In this document: in pieces, positions 10,282 through 20,190 of the stretch
Layout: the number at the start of each line of letters is the position of its first letter
Position numbering within the stretch: position 1 is the first letter of the stretch
Source: Nitrosomonas sp. Nm33
Lineage (GTDB): Bacteria; Pseudomonadota; Gammaproteobacteria; Burkholderiales; Nitrosomonadaceae
Assembly (NCBI RefSeq): GCF_900107265.1
Contig: NZ_FNPJ01000007.1
Coordinates: forward strand, 1-64,000
DNA length: 64,000 bases
Direction: 5' to 3'
Made by a program: the position numbers and the translations under genes
Notes under the pieces: model-generated
What the model was told of the DNA's origin: nothing
Seen by the model: the letters and a program-made list of their open reading frames with translations, nothing else
The model's database searches: none

Positions 10282-11463
10282 CTATTTCTGCGCAGCTGCA
10301 GCTGGTTTGGCTACTGCTTTATCATTACCCGCTGCTGGCTCCATAATTTTGACCGACTGACCGGGAACCACCTTGAGCATGCCTTCCACCACAATCCGGT
10401 CACCGGTCTGTAGTCCGGTCAAAATCACAATGTCTTTTTCTCCTTCGTAGTCACCCACCACTACCGGCCGCACTTCCGCTGTACCGTCCGGCTTGATCAC
10501 GTACATGATGTGACCGTTCGAACCCTGCTGCACCGAAAGCTGCGGCACCACGATTGCGTTCGGCCGCAACCCACCCTTCACGTATGCCGTCACGAACATA
10601 CCTGGACGGAGCTCTCTATTGGGATTTGGCAGCACCGCACGCACCATAAAAGAACCGGTGTCCTGGCTGAACGATGGATCGGTAAAGTTAATTTTTCCTC
10701 TTCCCGCAAACGGTTTTCCGTCAGGAAGAACAAGCTCTACGTCGTAATCTTTATTCTTGGGCAGGATAATTAATCCTTTTTGGCTTTCCTCGCGGATGCG
10801 TGCCATCTGGTTCTGGGAAACGCTGAACGTAACCCACATCGGGTCAATCGCAGCAACATAGGTGAGGTTAGCGGTTTCTGCCATCGCATTCACAAACGTA
10901 CCCTCACGCTGGAGTGAGCGGCTTGCAAGACCCGTCACGGGGGAGCGTATAGTGGTATAGCCGAGATTCAGTTCAGCTTCCTTCACTTTCGCATTTGCTG
11001 CGAACACTGCCGCTCTTGCTGCGTCGAATTCTCCCTGTGCTCGATCCAGATCAGCCTGTGAAAGCGCGTTCTGTTCAGTGAGCGGTTTCACACGCTTGAG
11101 ATTGGCATCCGCTGTTCTAAATCTCGCCTGCTGAGCTTGCAATACACCGCGAGCAGCTTCTAACTCAGCCTTGAATGGTTTTTGATCGAGCTGAAACAGC
11201 AGTTGCCCTTCTTTCACCAGCTCACCTTCCTGGTAAGCAATGCGGTCGAGAAAACCTGAAACGCGGGCGACGATATCAACTTGGCGCGAGCTTTCGGTTT
11301 GTGCCACGAAGTTGGGTGTGTAAGGAATATTCCGAGGAGTGACGGTCATTACAGTCACTTCGGGCGCCGGGCGCTGCTGTGGGGCAGACGTTTCCCTGGA
11401 GCAACCAGTTAGAATGGAGATAGTAGCGAAGACAAGGGTAACAGTGAGAACTTGTATGTACAT
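10282..11463 (-). CDS. RND efflux periplasmic adaptor lipoprotein (MexA/AcrA type)
   Basis: This membrane-fusion protein links the RND pump to the outer-membrane channel. The start at 11463 is preceded by AGGAG and gives 393 residues with a lipoprotein signal ending in ILTGC. The barrel-sandwich half-motif VSGFLDRIAYQEGELVKEGQLLFQLD and a helical hairpin follow, then the second lipoyl half ending GYTTIRSPVTG. The same frame is open upstream to an ATG at 11547, but that would put the lipobox too far inside. It is the first gene of the efflux operon and is driven by a palindrome promoter module about 100 nt upstream. Confidence 0.92.
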   Translation of the reverse strand: MYIQVLTVTLVFATISILTGCSRETSAPQQRPAPEVTVMTVTPRNIPYTPNFVAQTESSRQVDIVARVSGFLDRIAYQEGELVKEGQLLFQLDQKPFKAELEAARGVLQAQQARFRTADANLKRVKPLTEQNALSQADLDRAQGEFDAARAAVFAANAKVKEAELNLGYTTIRSPVTGLASRSLQREGTFVNAMAETANLTYVAAIDPMWVTFSVSQNQMARIREESQKGLIILPKNKDYDVELVLPDGKPFAGRGKINFTDPSFSQDTGSFMVRAVLPNPNRELRPGMFVTAYVKGGLRPNAIVVPQLSVQQGSNGHIMYVIKPDGTAEVRPVVVGDYEGEKDIVILTGLQTGDRIVVEGMLKVVPGQSVKIMEPAAGNDKAVAKPAAAAQK

Positions 11464-11566
11464 AGATAAACTCCTATAAGCTCCTTGAAGTCGCCATGTG
11501 GCGCGGGGGCACTCAAAATAGTGAATGGAAAAAAATACCTCCTTCATTAAATGCTAATGCATAAAT

Positions 11567-11610
11567 AGATTATGCAAATGCGCTAATTAAAAAAATACGT
11601 GTGAGCACGT
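11567..11610 (-). promoter_or_regulatory. palindrome promoter module, copy 2 (RND efflux operon)
   Basis: On the minus strand, ACGTGCTCACACGT (11597-11610) is followed by exactly 23 bp starting with a run of T, then ATAATCT (11567-11573). Predicted transcription starts near 11562, leaving a leader of about 99 nt. The module begins only 5 nt beyond the restored end of ppk2. Confidence 0.7.
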
Positions 11611-11615
11611 AATAT

Positions 11616-11735
11616 TCAATAAACCTCCGGAATCCAGCGCCGGTCGACCATGGTCGCCAGATCGTCATAAGCGTTCTTCGTGATACGCTTGGGTAGCTTG
11701 ACTTTCTTGTGTGGTATAGGCTCGTAGGGGATCTG
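11616..11735 (-). pseudogene. ppk2: displaced C-terminal tail of ppk2 after frameshift
   Basis: Downstream of a four-C run (GGGG on the plus strand at 11727-11730), the ppk2 frame loses similarity to PPK2. One frame over, the reading continues as PYEPIPHKKVKLPKR, then DRRWIPEVY and a stop at 11616. That ending is typical of class I PPK2 proteins. Removing one C restores a single 280-residue reading frame. This is either a recent frameshift mutation or a homopolymer sequencing error. Confidence 0.8.
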
Positions 11736-12459
11736 TTTTCAGAAAATGTGCAATTAAATTCAGGCGCGCACGCTTCTTGTCGTCGGAGTGCACGATGTGC
11801 CAGGGCGCAAAATCCGTGTCAGTCGCTGCCAGCATTTCATCACGCGCACGCGAATAATCGTACCAGCGCTCACGAGAGGGCAAATCCATCGATGACAGCT
11901 TCCACTGACGCACGGGATCATCGATACGCGCGTGGAAACGACGCTCCTGTTCTTCATCACTGACCTCCAGCCAGTACTTGATGAGATAGATGCCATTATC
12001 CACGATTTGCTTCTCGATAAACGGACACAGTTCCAGAAAACGGCGATGCTGAGCTTCGGTACAAAAACCCATCACATGTTCGACACCAGCGCGGTTGTAC
12101 CAACTGCGGTCAAAAATGATGATCTCGCCTGCTGCAGGAAAATGCGCCATATAACGCTGCATATACATCTGCGTTTTCTCACGATCGGAAGGAGCTGGCA
12201 AGGCAACAACCCTGAACACGCGTGGACTCACACGTTCAGTGATCGCCTTGATAGTGCCCCCTTTACCAGCTGTGTCGCGCCCCTCAAACACGAGGATAAT
12301 GCGCTGTCCAGTAGCGATTACCCAATTCTGCACGACGCACAATTCTGCCTGCAGATCGCGCAACAACTTCTCGTAATTCTTACGCTTGAGTTTGGATCTA
12401 TCCTCATCGCGCGTATTCGTATTCTTCTCTGGAGATTCATGGGTACGCGCCTTTTTCAT
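11665..12459 (-). CDS. ppk2: polyphosphate kinase 2 (class I type), frameshifted near the C-terminus
   Basis: PPK2 transfers phosphate between polyphosphate and nucleoside diphosphates, usually to make GTP or ATP. The Walker A-like FEGRDTAGKGGTI, the FDRSWYNRAGVE motif with catalytic Asp/Arg, and the lid-module RRFHARIDDP are all present. I choose the start at 12459 because AGGAG lies 8 nt upstream; six further upstream codons are open but lack a ribosome site. After residue ~245 the frame is wrong: the last ~20 residues are out-of-frame and the genuine tail lies in the next frame (ending at 11616). All catalytic motifs precede the break. It is the last gene of the phosphoketolase-glycogen operon, 27 nt after sulP. 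Confidence 0.88.
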   Translation of the reverse strand: MKKARTHESPEKNTNTRDEDRSKLKRKNYEKLLRDLQAELCVVQNWVIATGQRIILVFEGRDTAGKGGTIKAITERVSPRVFRVVALPAPSDREKTQMYMQRYMAHFPAAGEIIIFDRSWYNRAGVEHVMGFCTEAQHRRFLELCPFIEKQIVDNGIYLIKYWLEVSDEEQERRFHARIDDPVRQWKLSSMDLPSRERWYDYSRARDEMLAATDTDFAPWHIVHSDDKKRARLNLIAHFLKTDPLRAYTTQESQATQAYHEERL

Positions 12460-12486
12460 GATCATCACTCCTTTCATTAATAGTCA

Positions 12487-14205
12487 TCAATTGCCATCAT
12501 CCGGAACTCCGCCGTGTGCCTCCCGCTCCAGGATAGTCTCGACTGCAGAATGGACGGAAAAGAAAATATTCTCTGCACCAATCTTCTTACCCAGCCCCAT
12601 TGGTTGACTGTACTTACGCATATACAGTTTCGGTCGGGCAACTACTAGATGTACGCCGCGGCTCTGCAGCTCGGTGATCAGATCATCGATAGCCTGTGTG
12701 CCGGTAATGTCCATCTGGCTGATGGATTCAGTATTGAGCACAAACCAGCGTGGTTTGGATTCAGCGTCATCCACCAGAGACAATATTCGTGCCTTGAAGT
12801 AATCGGCATTAAAAAACAGCAGCGGAGCATCAAAGCGGTAGATGATCATACCCGGGACCGGTCGTGCATCCTCTGACAAACTGAGATCATTGTAGCCTTC
12901 CATCCCTGGAACAATACCCAACAGCGTATCTGCAGGCCGGTAAATCTTAATCAGCACATGCAACAGCGCCAGCAAAATCGCGATCACTACCCCCGGCAGA
13001 ACGCCAATAATCAGCACTCCTACCATTGTCAATAAGGATAAGCCAAACTCGAAATGATCAATCGTATGCAATCGCCTCATGCCCACCACATCCAGCAAGC
13101 CCCATGCAGAAAAAATCAACACCGCAGCCAATGCTGGTACTGGCAAGTGCCCCAGCGGCTGCGTCAAAAACAACACAACTCCAGCAGTGGTCAGTGCAGC
13201 AACCACGGATACTAATTGGGTCTTGCCACCACTCGCATCATTGACTGCTGTACGCGAATCAGCACCGGTAATGGCGAATCCACCGCACAGGCCCGATGCT
13301 ATATTGGCTAAGCCGAATGCACGCATCTCCTGATCGGCATTGATGCCATAACCATTGCGCGCAGCAAAGCTTCGTGCTGTGAGCATGCCGCTGGTGAAGC
13401 AAACGATGACCAAACCGATCGCGCTCATAAAAATAGTCTGCACACCCTCATAGCCGAGACCGGGCAGAACAAATGACGGCAGTCCGGACGGTACCTCACC
13501 AACCAATTTAACCGCGCGTGTATCCAGTCCTATCAGGAACACTATCAGACTCGCGACCAGCAGTGCGATCAGTGCCGCTGGCGCCCGTGGGGCGTAGCGT
13601 CGTGTCAGGATTAGCAGCGCCAGAGTGGCGAGTCCCACGCCCAAGCTGTAACCATGCGTCTTGCCAAGGCGTCCAGCCAGCTCCAGCAGTGATGGTCCGA
13701 AATCCCGGTTCACCACCGCGACACCAAACAGCTTGCCCAGTTGTCCGGCGATGATGCTGAGTGCAATACCGTTGAGATAGCCGATCAGAATTGGCCGTGA
13801 GAAAAAATTTACGATGAAACCCATGCGCGCCATCCCACCGAAAACCATCAGGAGGCCCGCCATGATCGCCAGCGCAGCTGAAAGCTTCAGGTAATATTCC
13901 AGATCACCCCCTGCCATCGGCAGCAGCAGTGCAGCAATCATCGCACAGGTAGCCGCATCCGGCCCGAGCACCAATTGTCGCGATGAGCCAAGCAAGGCAT
14001 AAACCAGTAATGGCAAGATACTCGCATAGAGACCGACTTCAGGCGGGAAGCCCGCGAGGTTAGCATAGGCGATCGCCGTGGGCACCTGTACCGCAGTGAC
14101 CGAGAATCCAGCAACCACATCACGTGTTAACCACTCTTTGCGGTACTGGCGCAAATCACGCAGCAGAGGTATCCAGTCACTCAACTTGTCCGCCGCCCTT
14201 TCCAT
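12487..14205 (-). CDS. SulP family inorganic anion transporter with STAS domain
   Basis: This 572-residue inner-membrane protein has about a dozen hydrophobic helices, starting around VVAGFSVTAVQVPTAIAYA (the SulP amphipathic entry). It has a C-terminal STAS domain (residues ~440-555) with the conserved SQMDITGTQAI segment. Family members carry sulfate, bicarbonate or dicarboxylates; the substrate here cannot be read from sequence. Its start overlaps the end of ackA by 29 nt, showing tight translational coupling. Bicarbonate or a small organic anion would fit the neighbouring carbon-metabolism genes, but that is inference. Confidence 0.9.
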   Translation of the reverse strand: MERAADKLSDWIPLLRDLRQYRKEWLTRDVVAGFSVTAVQVPTAIAYANLAGFPPEVGLYASILPLLVYALLGSSRQLVLGPDAATCAMIAALLLPMAGGDLEYYLKLSAALAIMAGLLMVFGGMARMGFIVNFFSRPILIGYLNGIALSIIAGQLGKLFGVAVVNRDFGPSLLELAGRLGKTHGYSLGVGLATLALLILTRRYAPRAPAALIALLVASLIVFLIGLDTRAVKLVGEVPSGLPSFVLPGLGYEGVQTIFMSAIGLVIVCFTSGMLTARSFAARNGYGINADQEMRAFGLANIASGLCGGFAITGADSRTAVNDASGGKTQLVSVVAALTTAGVVLFLTQPLGHLPVPALAAVLIFSAWGLLDVVGMRRLHTIDHFEFGLSLLTMVGVLIIGVLPGVVIAILLALLHVLIKIYRPADTLLGIVPGMEGYNDLSLSEDARPVPGMIIYRFDAPLLFFNADYFKARILSLVDDAESKPRWFVLNTESISQMDITGTQAIDDLITELQSRGVHLVVARPKLYMRKYSQPMGLGKKIGAENIFFSVHSAVETILEREAHGGVPDDGN

Positions 14206-15391
14206 GGTTTATCAGCGCCAGCGTATGGCGCGCGATCATCAATTCTTCGTTGGTGGGTATAACCCAGACTGAGACCCTGCTGTCCTCCGCTGACGAGATA
14301 CACGGACCACCACGCACATTGGCAGCGGCATCGATCGATACACCCAACCAGGCACAAGCTTGCAGGATACGCTCACGGATCACCGGTGAATGCTCGCCAA
14401 TTCCGGCTGTGAACACTAGGCCATCCACTCCGCCAAGCACCGCTGCAAGGGCTCCGATCTGTTTGACGGTATAATGCACGAAATACTCAACCGCCAATTG
14501 CGCGCGTGACTCGTGGCTTTCCAGCAGGATACGCATATCGTTGCTGATGCCGGACAATCCAAGTAAGCCAGATTCCTGGTATAACAGCTTTTCCAGTTCA
14601 GCACTCGATAAGCCGCACTGATTGGTGAGATGCAGTAACACCCCTGGATCGAGGGCGCCTGGTCGCGTTCCCATCGGAACCCCATCAAGTGGCGAAAAAC
14701 CCATGGTCGAATCTACACTCTTGCCTGCTTGCAGTGCGCACAGACTCGCCCCATTGCCGAGATGGGCCACGATCACCCGCCCATCCGCAATCTTGGGCGC
14801 GATCTTCGGCAGCATCGTTGCAATGTATTCGTAGGAGAGGCCGTGGAAACCGTAACGCCTTACCCCGGACTCATAATATTCCCAGGGTAACGCATAAAGA
14901 TCAGCAATCTGCGGGTGGGCGCGGTGAAACGCGGTATCGAAACACGCAACCTGTGGTACCTGCGGTTGCTTTTCACGTATTGCACGTATCGCTGCCAGAT
15001 TATGTGGCTGATGCAGAGGGGCGAGCGGAATCAATTGCTCCAGCATTGTATGAATCTCTGTATTAACCAGCACAGGACTGGAAAATTGGGTGCCACCATG
15101 CACCACGCGATGTCCAACGGCAAGTAGCGACTCATGTTGCAAGTGCTCACGCAGCCAGGTGCCGACAAGCGAAATTGCGTCCCCCACTGTGGCAACTTCC
15201 GGAATGGTAAAATCAGATTCAATGAGCATAGCACCTGTACCGTTTCTTGCTTTTAGACATGGACGAGCACCGATACCATCCATCTGTCCGCGCACAACCA
15301 GTTGCAAGTTTCCGGCATCATCCACGTGAAACACCGAAAATTTCAGACTGGATGAACCCGCATTGACGACCAGAATAATACTGCTGTTCAT
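14177..15391 (-). CDS. ackA: acetate kinase
   Basis: AckA interconverts acetyl-phosphate plus ADP with acetate plus ATP in the cytosol. All family motifs are present in 404 residues: VNAGSSSLKF at the N-terminus, YGFHGLSYEYI, HLGNGASLCA (phosphate binding), MGFSPLDGVPMGTRPGALDPG, and the C-terminal FTAGIGEHSP. It overlaps glgX by 4 nt at its start and sulP by 29 nt at its end. There is no pta gene beside it. Phosphoketolase at the head of the same operon makes acetyl-phosphate directly, so AckA is the ATP-yielding last step of a phosphoketolase shunt. Confidence 0.95.
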   Translation of the reverse strand: MNSSIILVVNAGSSSLKFSVFHVDDAGNLQLVVRGQMDGIGARPCLKARNGTGAMLIESDFTIPEVATVGDAISLVGTWLREHLQHESLLAVGHRVVHGGTQFSSPVLVNTEIHTMLEQLIPLAPLHQPHNLAAIRAIREKQPQVPQVACFDTAFHRAHPQIADLYALPWEYYESGVRRYGFHGLSYEYIATMLPKIAPKIADGRVIVAHLGNGASLCALQAGKSVDSTMGFSPLDGVPMGTRPGALDPGVLLHLTNQCGLSSAELEKLLYQESGLLGLSGISNDMRILLESHESRAQLAVEYFVHYTVKQIGALAAVLGGVDGLVFTAGIGEHSPVIRERILQACAWLGVSIDAAANVRGGPCISSAEDSRVSVWVIPTNEELMIARHTLALINHGKGGGQVE

Positions 15392-17556
15392 GTACGTGCC
15401 TCGAGCACAACCACACTGCGTGGCCTAACCGGGCAGGATTCTCCGGTTATTGGCATCTGATTCTCGCGAACAAGGATATCCGCAGGAGCAGATTGGGCAG
15501 TGTCGATTGCCAGATGCCAGCATTGGGTACGCAAGGGCGGTAAAGGCGCATCCAAGGACTGGTCCGACATATTCAGCACTACGTGCAGGTCCTCTTCGTC
15601 CTCACGCTGACCGGCAATAGTAAAAGCAAGTATTCGCGCCTGTGGATCATACCAGAGCGGCTCGTTGAGCCTTACTCCGTGCCAAGTAATATCCGCGTAA
15701 TCGCGGCCGGGCATCGGTGCGCCAGTAAAGAAACGATTGCTGGTAAGACTGGGATGGCGCCGGCGCAGCGCAATCAATTCACGGGTATAACGCAGCATGT
15801 CGCGGTTACGCTCGGTAAGTCGCCAATCGAACCAGCTTAACTCATTATCCTGACAATAAGCGTTGTTGTCACCATGCTGCGTACGCAGCACTTCGTCGCC
15901 GGCTAGCAGCATAGGTACACCACGCGATAGCATGAGAATAGCCAGTAGATTTTTTGCCTGCTGCCAGCGCAGCTTGCATACTGCCGGATCGTCGCTCTCG
16001 CCCTCGACACCGCAGTTCCAGCTCATATTGTCGTTGCTGCCATCGCGATTGTCCTCCCCATTGGCCTCGTTATGCTTGCTGTTGTAGCTCACCAGATCGT
16101 AGAGGGTAAATCCATCGTGGCAGGTGATGAAATTGATACTGTTGGCCGGCTTACGCTCGTCGTGAGCATAGAGATCGGCACTGCCAGAAATGCGTGCCGC
16201 TATTTCACCAATGAGCCCGGGATCACCACGCACAAAGCGACGCATCACATCCCGGTAACGGCCATTCCATTCAGACCAGGCCATGCCAGGAAAAGCGCCA
16301 ACGTGATATAAGCCAGCTGCATCCCAGGCCTCAGCAATCAACGGAACCTGGGAGAGTATGCGTGAGGACTCAATAGTCCAGGGTAGAGGTGGATTAGCCA
16401 GCGGCAAGCCATTGTCTCCGCGTGCAAAAACACTGGCAAGATCAAAGCGAAATCCGTCCACCCCCAGTACCTCCACCCAGTATTCCAGACAATGCACGAT
16501 GAATGCCGTCACCACCGGATGATTGCAATTCACGGTATTGCCGCAGCCAGTAAAGTCAAGGTAACGGCGTCGGTCAATGGCATCAAGGTGGTAAAAAATA
16601 TCATTGGCAAGGCCCCGGAAATGGATCACTGGTCCAGTTTCTCCACCCTCCGCCGTGTGGTTGAAAACCACATCGAGCAGTACACAGATATCAGCCGCAT
16701 GCAAAGCATCGACCAAGTCGCGAAACTCCCGAGTGGCGCGCACTGGATCGATGCAATAGCCAGGATGCGGCGCCCAGAAACTGTGCGTGCTGTAACCCCA
16801 ATAATTGTGCAGCTCACGAGCTGCAACGCCAGGCTGAATATCCTGTGTGTCAAAGGCCATCACCGGCAGGAGCTCGACGTGAGTCACGCCTAGCGCCTGC
16901 AGATAGGGAATCTTCTCCTTGAGCGCAGCAAAAGTGCCAGGGTAAGCTACCCCGGAGGAAGGATGGTGGGTAAAGCCACCCACGTGCAGCTCGTAGATCA
17001 CCGCCCCTTGCAGGTCGGTCTGCTTGCAGCGCAACGTTGTATCGGTTGAGATCCGAGGGAGCGGTTCGGCAACAATGGCACGTAAGCTTTTCGAGTCGCT
17101 ATCCTGCTCACTGCAGGCACGCTTGCGATCCCACAGCGTATCGCTCACCGCCTGCGCCCAGGGATCGAGTAATTCTTTGCCAGGGTAGAAACGCCTTCCA
17201 GTCGCGGCAGTATCGCTGGGTCCATCCATGCGCCAAGTGTAATGCGTCCCGACTGGCAGCCCCTCGATGAATACATGCCAGAAAAAAAAACTACGGTTAT
17301 GTTCGGGATCGAGGAGAATTACCTGAAATGGCATTGGACTATCCGCAGCAGCATACAACAGCAGTTCTGCCCGGTCTGCATGTCGACTAAAGATGCAGAA
17401 ATTCACACCTTCCGCGCTGACAGTAACACCGGATGGAAAGCGACTTCCAGGCCTAATCGTAAAAGGCGGCGAAGTCTTATGGTAAGTCGCCGAGGCCAGG
17501 TTGGTTTCGTCTACGTTATTCTCCGCTTGTATGCTCCCTTTATTTTGTGGCTGCAT
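15388..17556 (-). CDS. glgX: glycogen debranching enzyme (isoamylase type)
   Basis: GlgX hydrolyses alpha-1,6 branch points in phosphorylase-limited glycogen. The 722-residue product has an N-terminal CBM48-like domain (around SAEGVNFCIFSRHA), followed by a GH13 barrel. Catalytic positions are visible: the nucleophile Asp in DGFRFDLAS, the acid Glu in PLIAEAWDA, and the transition-state Asp in FITCHDGFTL. It lies 11 nt after glgP and overlaps ackA by 4 nt. With GlgP it gives complete breakdown of branched glycogen. Confidence 0.94.
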   Translation of the reverse strand: MQPQNKGSIQAENNVDETNLASATYHKTSPPFTIRPGSRFPSGVTVSAEGVNFCIFSRHADRAELLLYAAADSPMPFQVILLDPEHNRSFFFWHVFIEGLPVGTHYTWRMDGPSDTAATGRRFYPGKELLDPWAQAVSDTLWDRKRACSEQDSDSKSLRAIVAEPLPRISTDTTLRCKQTDLQGAVIYELHVGGFTHHPSSGVAYPGTFAALKEKIPYLQALGVTHVELLPVMAFDTQDIQPGVAARELHNYWGYSTHSFWAPHPGYCIDPVRATREFRDLVDALHAADICVLLDVVFNHTAEGGETGPVIHFRGLANDIFYHLDAIDRRRYLDFTGCGNTVNCNHPVVTAFIVHCLEYWVEVLGVDGFRFDLASVFARGDNGLPLANPPLPWTIESSRILSQVPLIAEAWDAAGLYHVGAFPGMAWSEWNGRYRDVMRRFVRGDPGLIGEIAARISGSADLYAHDERKPANSINFITCHDGFTLYDLVSYNSKHNEANGEDNRDGSNDNMSWNCGVEGESDDPAVCKLRWQQAKNLLAILMLSRGVPMLLAGDEVLRTQHGDNNAYCQDNELSWFDWRLTERNRDMLRYTRELIALRRRHPSLTSNRFFTGAPMPGRDYADITWHGVRLNEPLWYDPQARILAFTIAGQREDEEDLHVVLNMSDQSLDAPLPPLRTQCWHLAIDTAQSAPADILVRENQMPITGESCPVRPRSVVVLEART

Positions 17557-17567
17557 GGCAACCTACC

Positions 17568-20087
17568 CTATAATTTCACCGTCACGGCTTGTACGTTCCA
17601 GATTTCGTCACAATATTCGCGGATAGCGCGGTCAGAGGAGAATTTGCCGCTGCGTGCAGTATTGAGAATGGACATACGTGTCCAATTTTCCTTATCCTGC
17701 CATGCAGCACTTACACGCTCCTGGCACGCGACATAGGCGGCGTAATCAGCCAGTACCAGGAACGGATCAGAATAGATCAAGTTATCGACAACAGGACGAA
17801 ACACTTCGGCATTCCCGTGGGAAAAGTGTCCGCTGTTGATAAGTTCCAGTACTGCGCGCAATTCAGGATTACTGGCAACATAGTCAGCCGGGCGGTACCC
17901 TTCACGCTTAATCCGCTCTACCTCCTCGGCGGTAAGGCCAAACAGGAAAAAGTTCTCCGCACCTACCTCCTCGCGTATTTCCACGTTGGCACCGTCGAGT
18001 GTACCAATGGTGAGCGCACCGTTGAGCATAAACTTCATGTTGCCGGTACCGGAAGCCTCTTTGCCGGCAGTGGAAATCTGTTCCGACAGATTGGCAGCCG
18101 GGTAGATAAGCTGAGCATTCTGGACATTAAAATTGGGTACAAAAGCCACCTTCATGCACATATTCACATCTGGATCGGTGTTGATTGTCTCGGCCACGGC
18201 ATTGATGAGCTTGATGATACACTTGGCCATGAAATAACCGGGTGCAGCTTTACCACCGAAAATAAAAACGCGCGGTGGAATCTTGAGCCCTGGATTCTCT
18301 TTCAGGCGACGGTAGAGCATAACGATATGCAGCACGTTCAAATGTTGGCGCTTGTATTCGTGAATACGCTTAACTTGGATATCGAAAAGCCAACTTGGAT
18401 CAAGCTCGATTCCGGTATGTGCGCGGATGTAGTCGGCCAAACACTTCTTATTGGCTTCTTTAACCGCACGCCACTCACGTCGGAATGCAACATCATTGGC
18501 CTGAGCTTCGAGTTGGCGCAACGGCCCCAGATCTGCTGGCCATTGCTCGCCAAGTGTCTCATTGAGCAAAGCGCGTAATCCTGGGTTAGCGAGTGCCAGA
18601 AACCGGCGCGGCGTGACACCGTTGGTTTTGTTGCTGAAGCGTTCTGGCCACATCTCGTAGAAATCCTTTAGCACACTTGCCTTGAGCAAATCAGAGTGCA
18701 GTGCGGCGACGCCGTTAATAGCGTGACTGCCGACGGTGGCGAGATGCGCCATGCGCACGCACTTCTCACCCTCTTCACCGATCAAGGACATCCTTGCCAC
18801 ACGCGCATCATCGCCCGGAAAACGTGCACGTACCTCATCAAGAAAACGACGGTTAATTTCGTAGATAATTTCCAAATGTCGCGGCAGCAACGCCTGGAAC
18901 ATCGACAATGGCCAAGTCTCCAAGGCCTCGGGCAACAGCGTGTGGTTAGTGTAGCCGAAGGTTTGCACGGTGATAGCCCAAGCCTTATCCCAGTCCAGTC
19001 GCCGTTCATCTACCAGCAGGCGCATCAGTTCGGCTACCCCGATGGACGGATGCGTATCGTTGAGCTGCACAGCATAGCTTTGCGCAAAATTCTCTATCGG
19101 CACGCCAGCAAGATCCAAGATGTGAAGCATATCCTGCAGTGAACAGGAAACGAAGAAATATTGCTGGCCCAGGCGCAGACGTTTGCCGATCTGCGGCTCG
19201 TCGTTAGGATAAAGCACCTTGGTTACTGTTTCAGAAATCACTTTGTCATCCACCGCCTGGTAGTAATCACCGATGTTGAAAGCCTGGAAGTTGAAAGACT
19301 CAACCGCTTCGGCACTCCACAGCCGCAAGGTGTTGCAATTGTTAACATCATAACCCTGGATCGGCGTGTCATAGGCAGTGCCCTTTACCACCCGATACGG
19401 CACCCAACGTATACGATCGCTACCCGCTACATCGCGGTAATATTCAGTGTGACCACCCCAATTGACATAGTAAACGACTTCGGGTTTGGCAATCTCCCAC
19501 GGATTGCCATAGCGCAGCCACTTGTCGGTGATCTCCGTCTGCCAGCCATCATGAATCTCCTGGTCAAAGATGCCGAATTCATAGCGGATACCATAGCCAA
19601 TGGCTGGACGTTGCAGCGTTGCCAGTGAATCGAGATAGCAGGCAGCGAGCCTTCCCAAGCCGCCATTACCCAGTCCTGGCTCCTCCTCACACTCCAAGAC
19701 GGTATCGAGATCCTGCCCGAGTTCAGCCAGCGCAGTACGGGCCTCTTGTTCAATATCGAGATTCAGCAGATTATTACCAAGATGCGGCCCCATGAGGAAT
19801 TCCGCCGAGAGATAGCAGACGACCTTGCGGTTGAGATCAAAAAAGGTCTGGCTGGTATTGACCCAGCGCTGCTGCATGCGATCGCGCACCGCCAGGGCGA
19901 GCGCATAGTAATAATCATGCGGTGTCGTAACCACCTGCAAGCGACCCATGGAATAGCGCAGGTGATCGGTTACGGCTTGTTTGAGTGCAGCGGCCTGCAT
20001 ACCAGTGCGGACATCCAACTCTGCAAGACCTTTTGTGGTGACTGGTGCGGCAGTTTTTGCTTGTTTCAGGGGTACTTTGCTGTCCAT
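17568..20087 (-). CDS. glgP: glycogen (alpha-glucan) phosphorylase
   Basis: GlgP releases glucose-1-phosphate from alpha-1,4 glucan using inorganic phosphate and PLP. The 839-residue product matches GT35 family size. It has the GNGGLGRLAACYLDS active-site segment near residue 140 and the PLP motif EASGTGNMKFMLNGA with the Schiff-base Lys near residue 685. It lies between the LOG gene (103-nt gap) and glgX (11-nt gap). Its product feeds Pgm and Pgi, encoded about 14 kb downstream on the same strand. Confidence 0.96.
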   Translation of the reverse strand: MDSKVPLKQAKTAAPVTTKGLAELDVRTGMQAAALKQAVTDHLRYSMGRLQVVTTPHDYYYALALAVRDRMQQRWVNTSQTFFDLNRKVVCYLSAEFLMGPHLGNNLLNLDIEQEARTALAELGQDLDTVLECEEEPGLGNGGLGRLAACYLDSLATLQRPAIGYGIRYEFGIFDQEIHDGWQTEITDKWLRYGNPWEIAKPEVVYYVNWGGHTEYYRDVAGSDRIRWVPYRVVKGTAYDTPIQGYDVNNCNTLRLWSAEAVESFNFQAFNIGDYYQAVDDKVISETVTKVLYPNDEPQIGKRLRLGQQYFFVSCSLQDMLHILDLAGVPIENFAQSYAVQLNDTHPSIGVAELMRLLVDERRLDWDKAWAITVQTFGYTNHTLLPEALETWPLSMFQALLPRHLEIIYEINRRFLDEVRARFPGDDARVARMSLIGEEGEKCVRMAHLATVGSHAINGVAALHSDLLKASVLKDFYEMWPERFSNKTNGVTPRRFLALANPGLRALLNETLGEQWPADLGPLRQLEAQANDVAFRREWRAVKEANKKCLADYIRAHTGIELDPSWLFDIQVKRIHEYKRQHLNVLHIVMLYRRLKENPGLKIPPRVFIFGGKAAPGYFMAKCIIKLINAVAETINTDPDVNMCMKVAFVPNFNVQNAQLIYPAANLSEQISTAGKEASGTGNMKFMLNGALTIGTLDGANVEIREEVGAENFFLFGLTAEEVERIKREGYRPADYVASNPELRAVLELINSGHFSHGNAEVFRPVVDNLIYSDPFLVLADYAAYVACQERVSAAWQDKENWTRMSILNTARSGKFSSDRAIREYCDEIWNVQAVTVKL

Positions 20088-20190
20088 GATTGTTGGTTCC
20101 TCTCAAAATCATTCTGTGCTTTACTCGTTTCCGGTTATTCTCGTTTTGTAGCAAAATTCTTCTCAATAAACATACATCCACTCGGCTACT

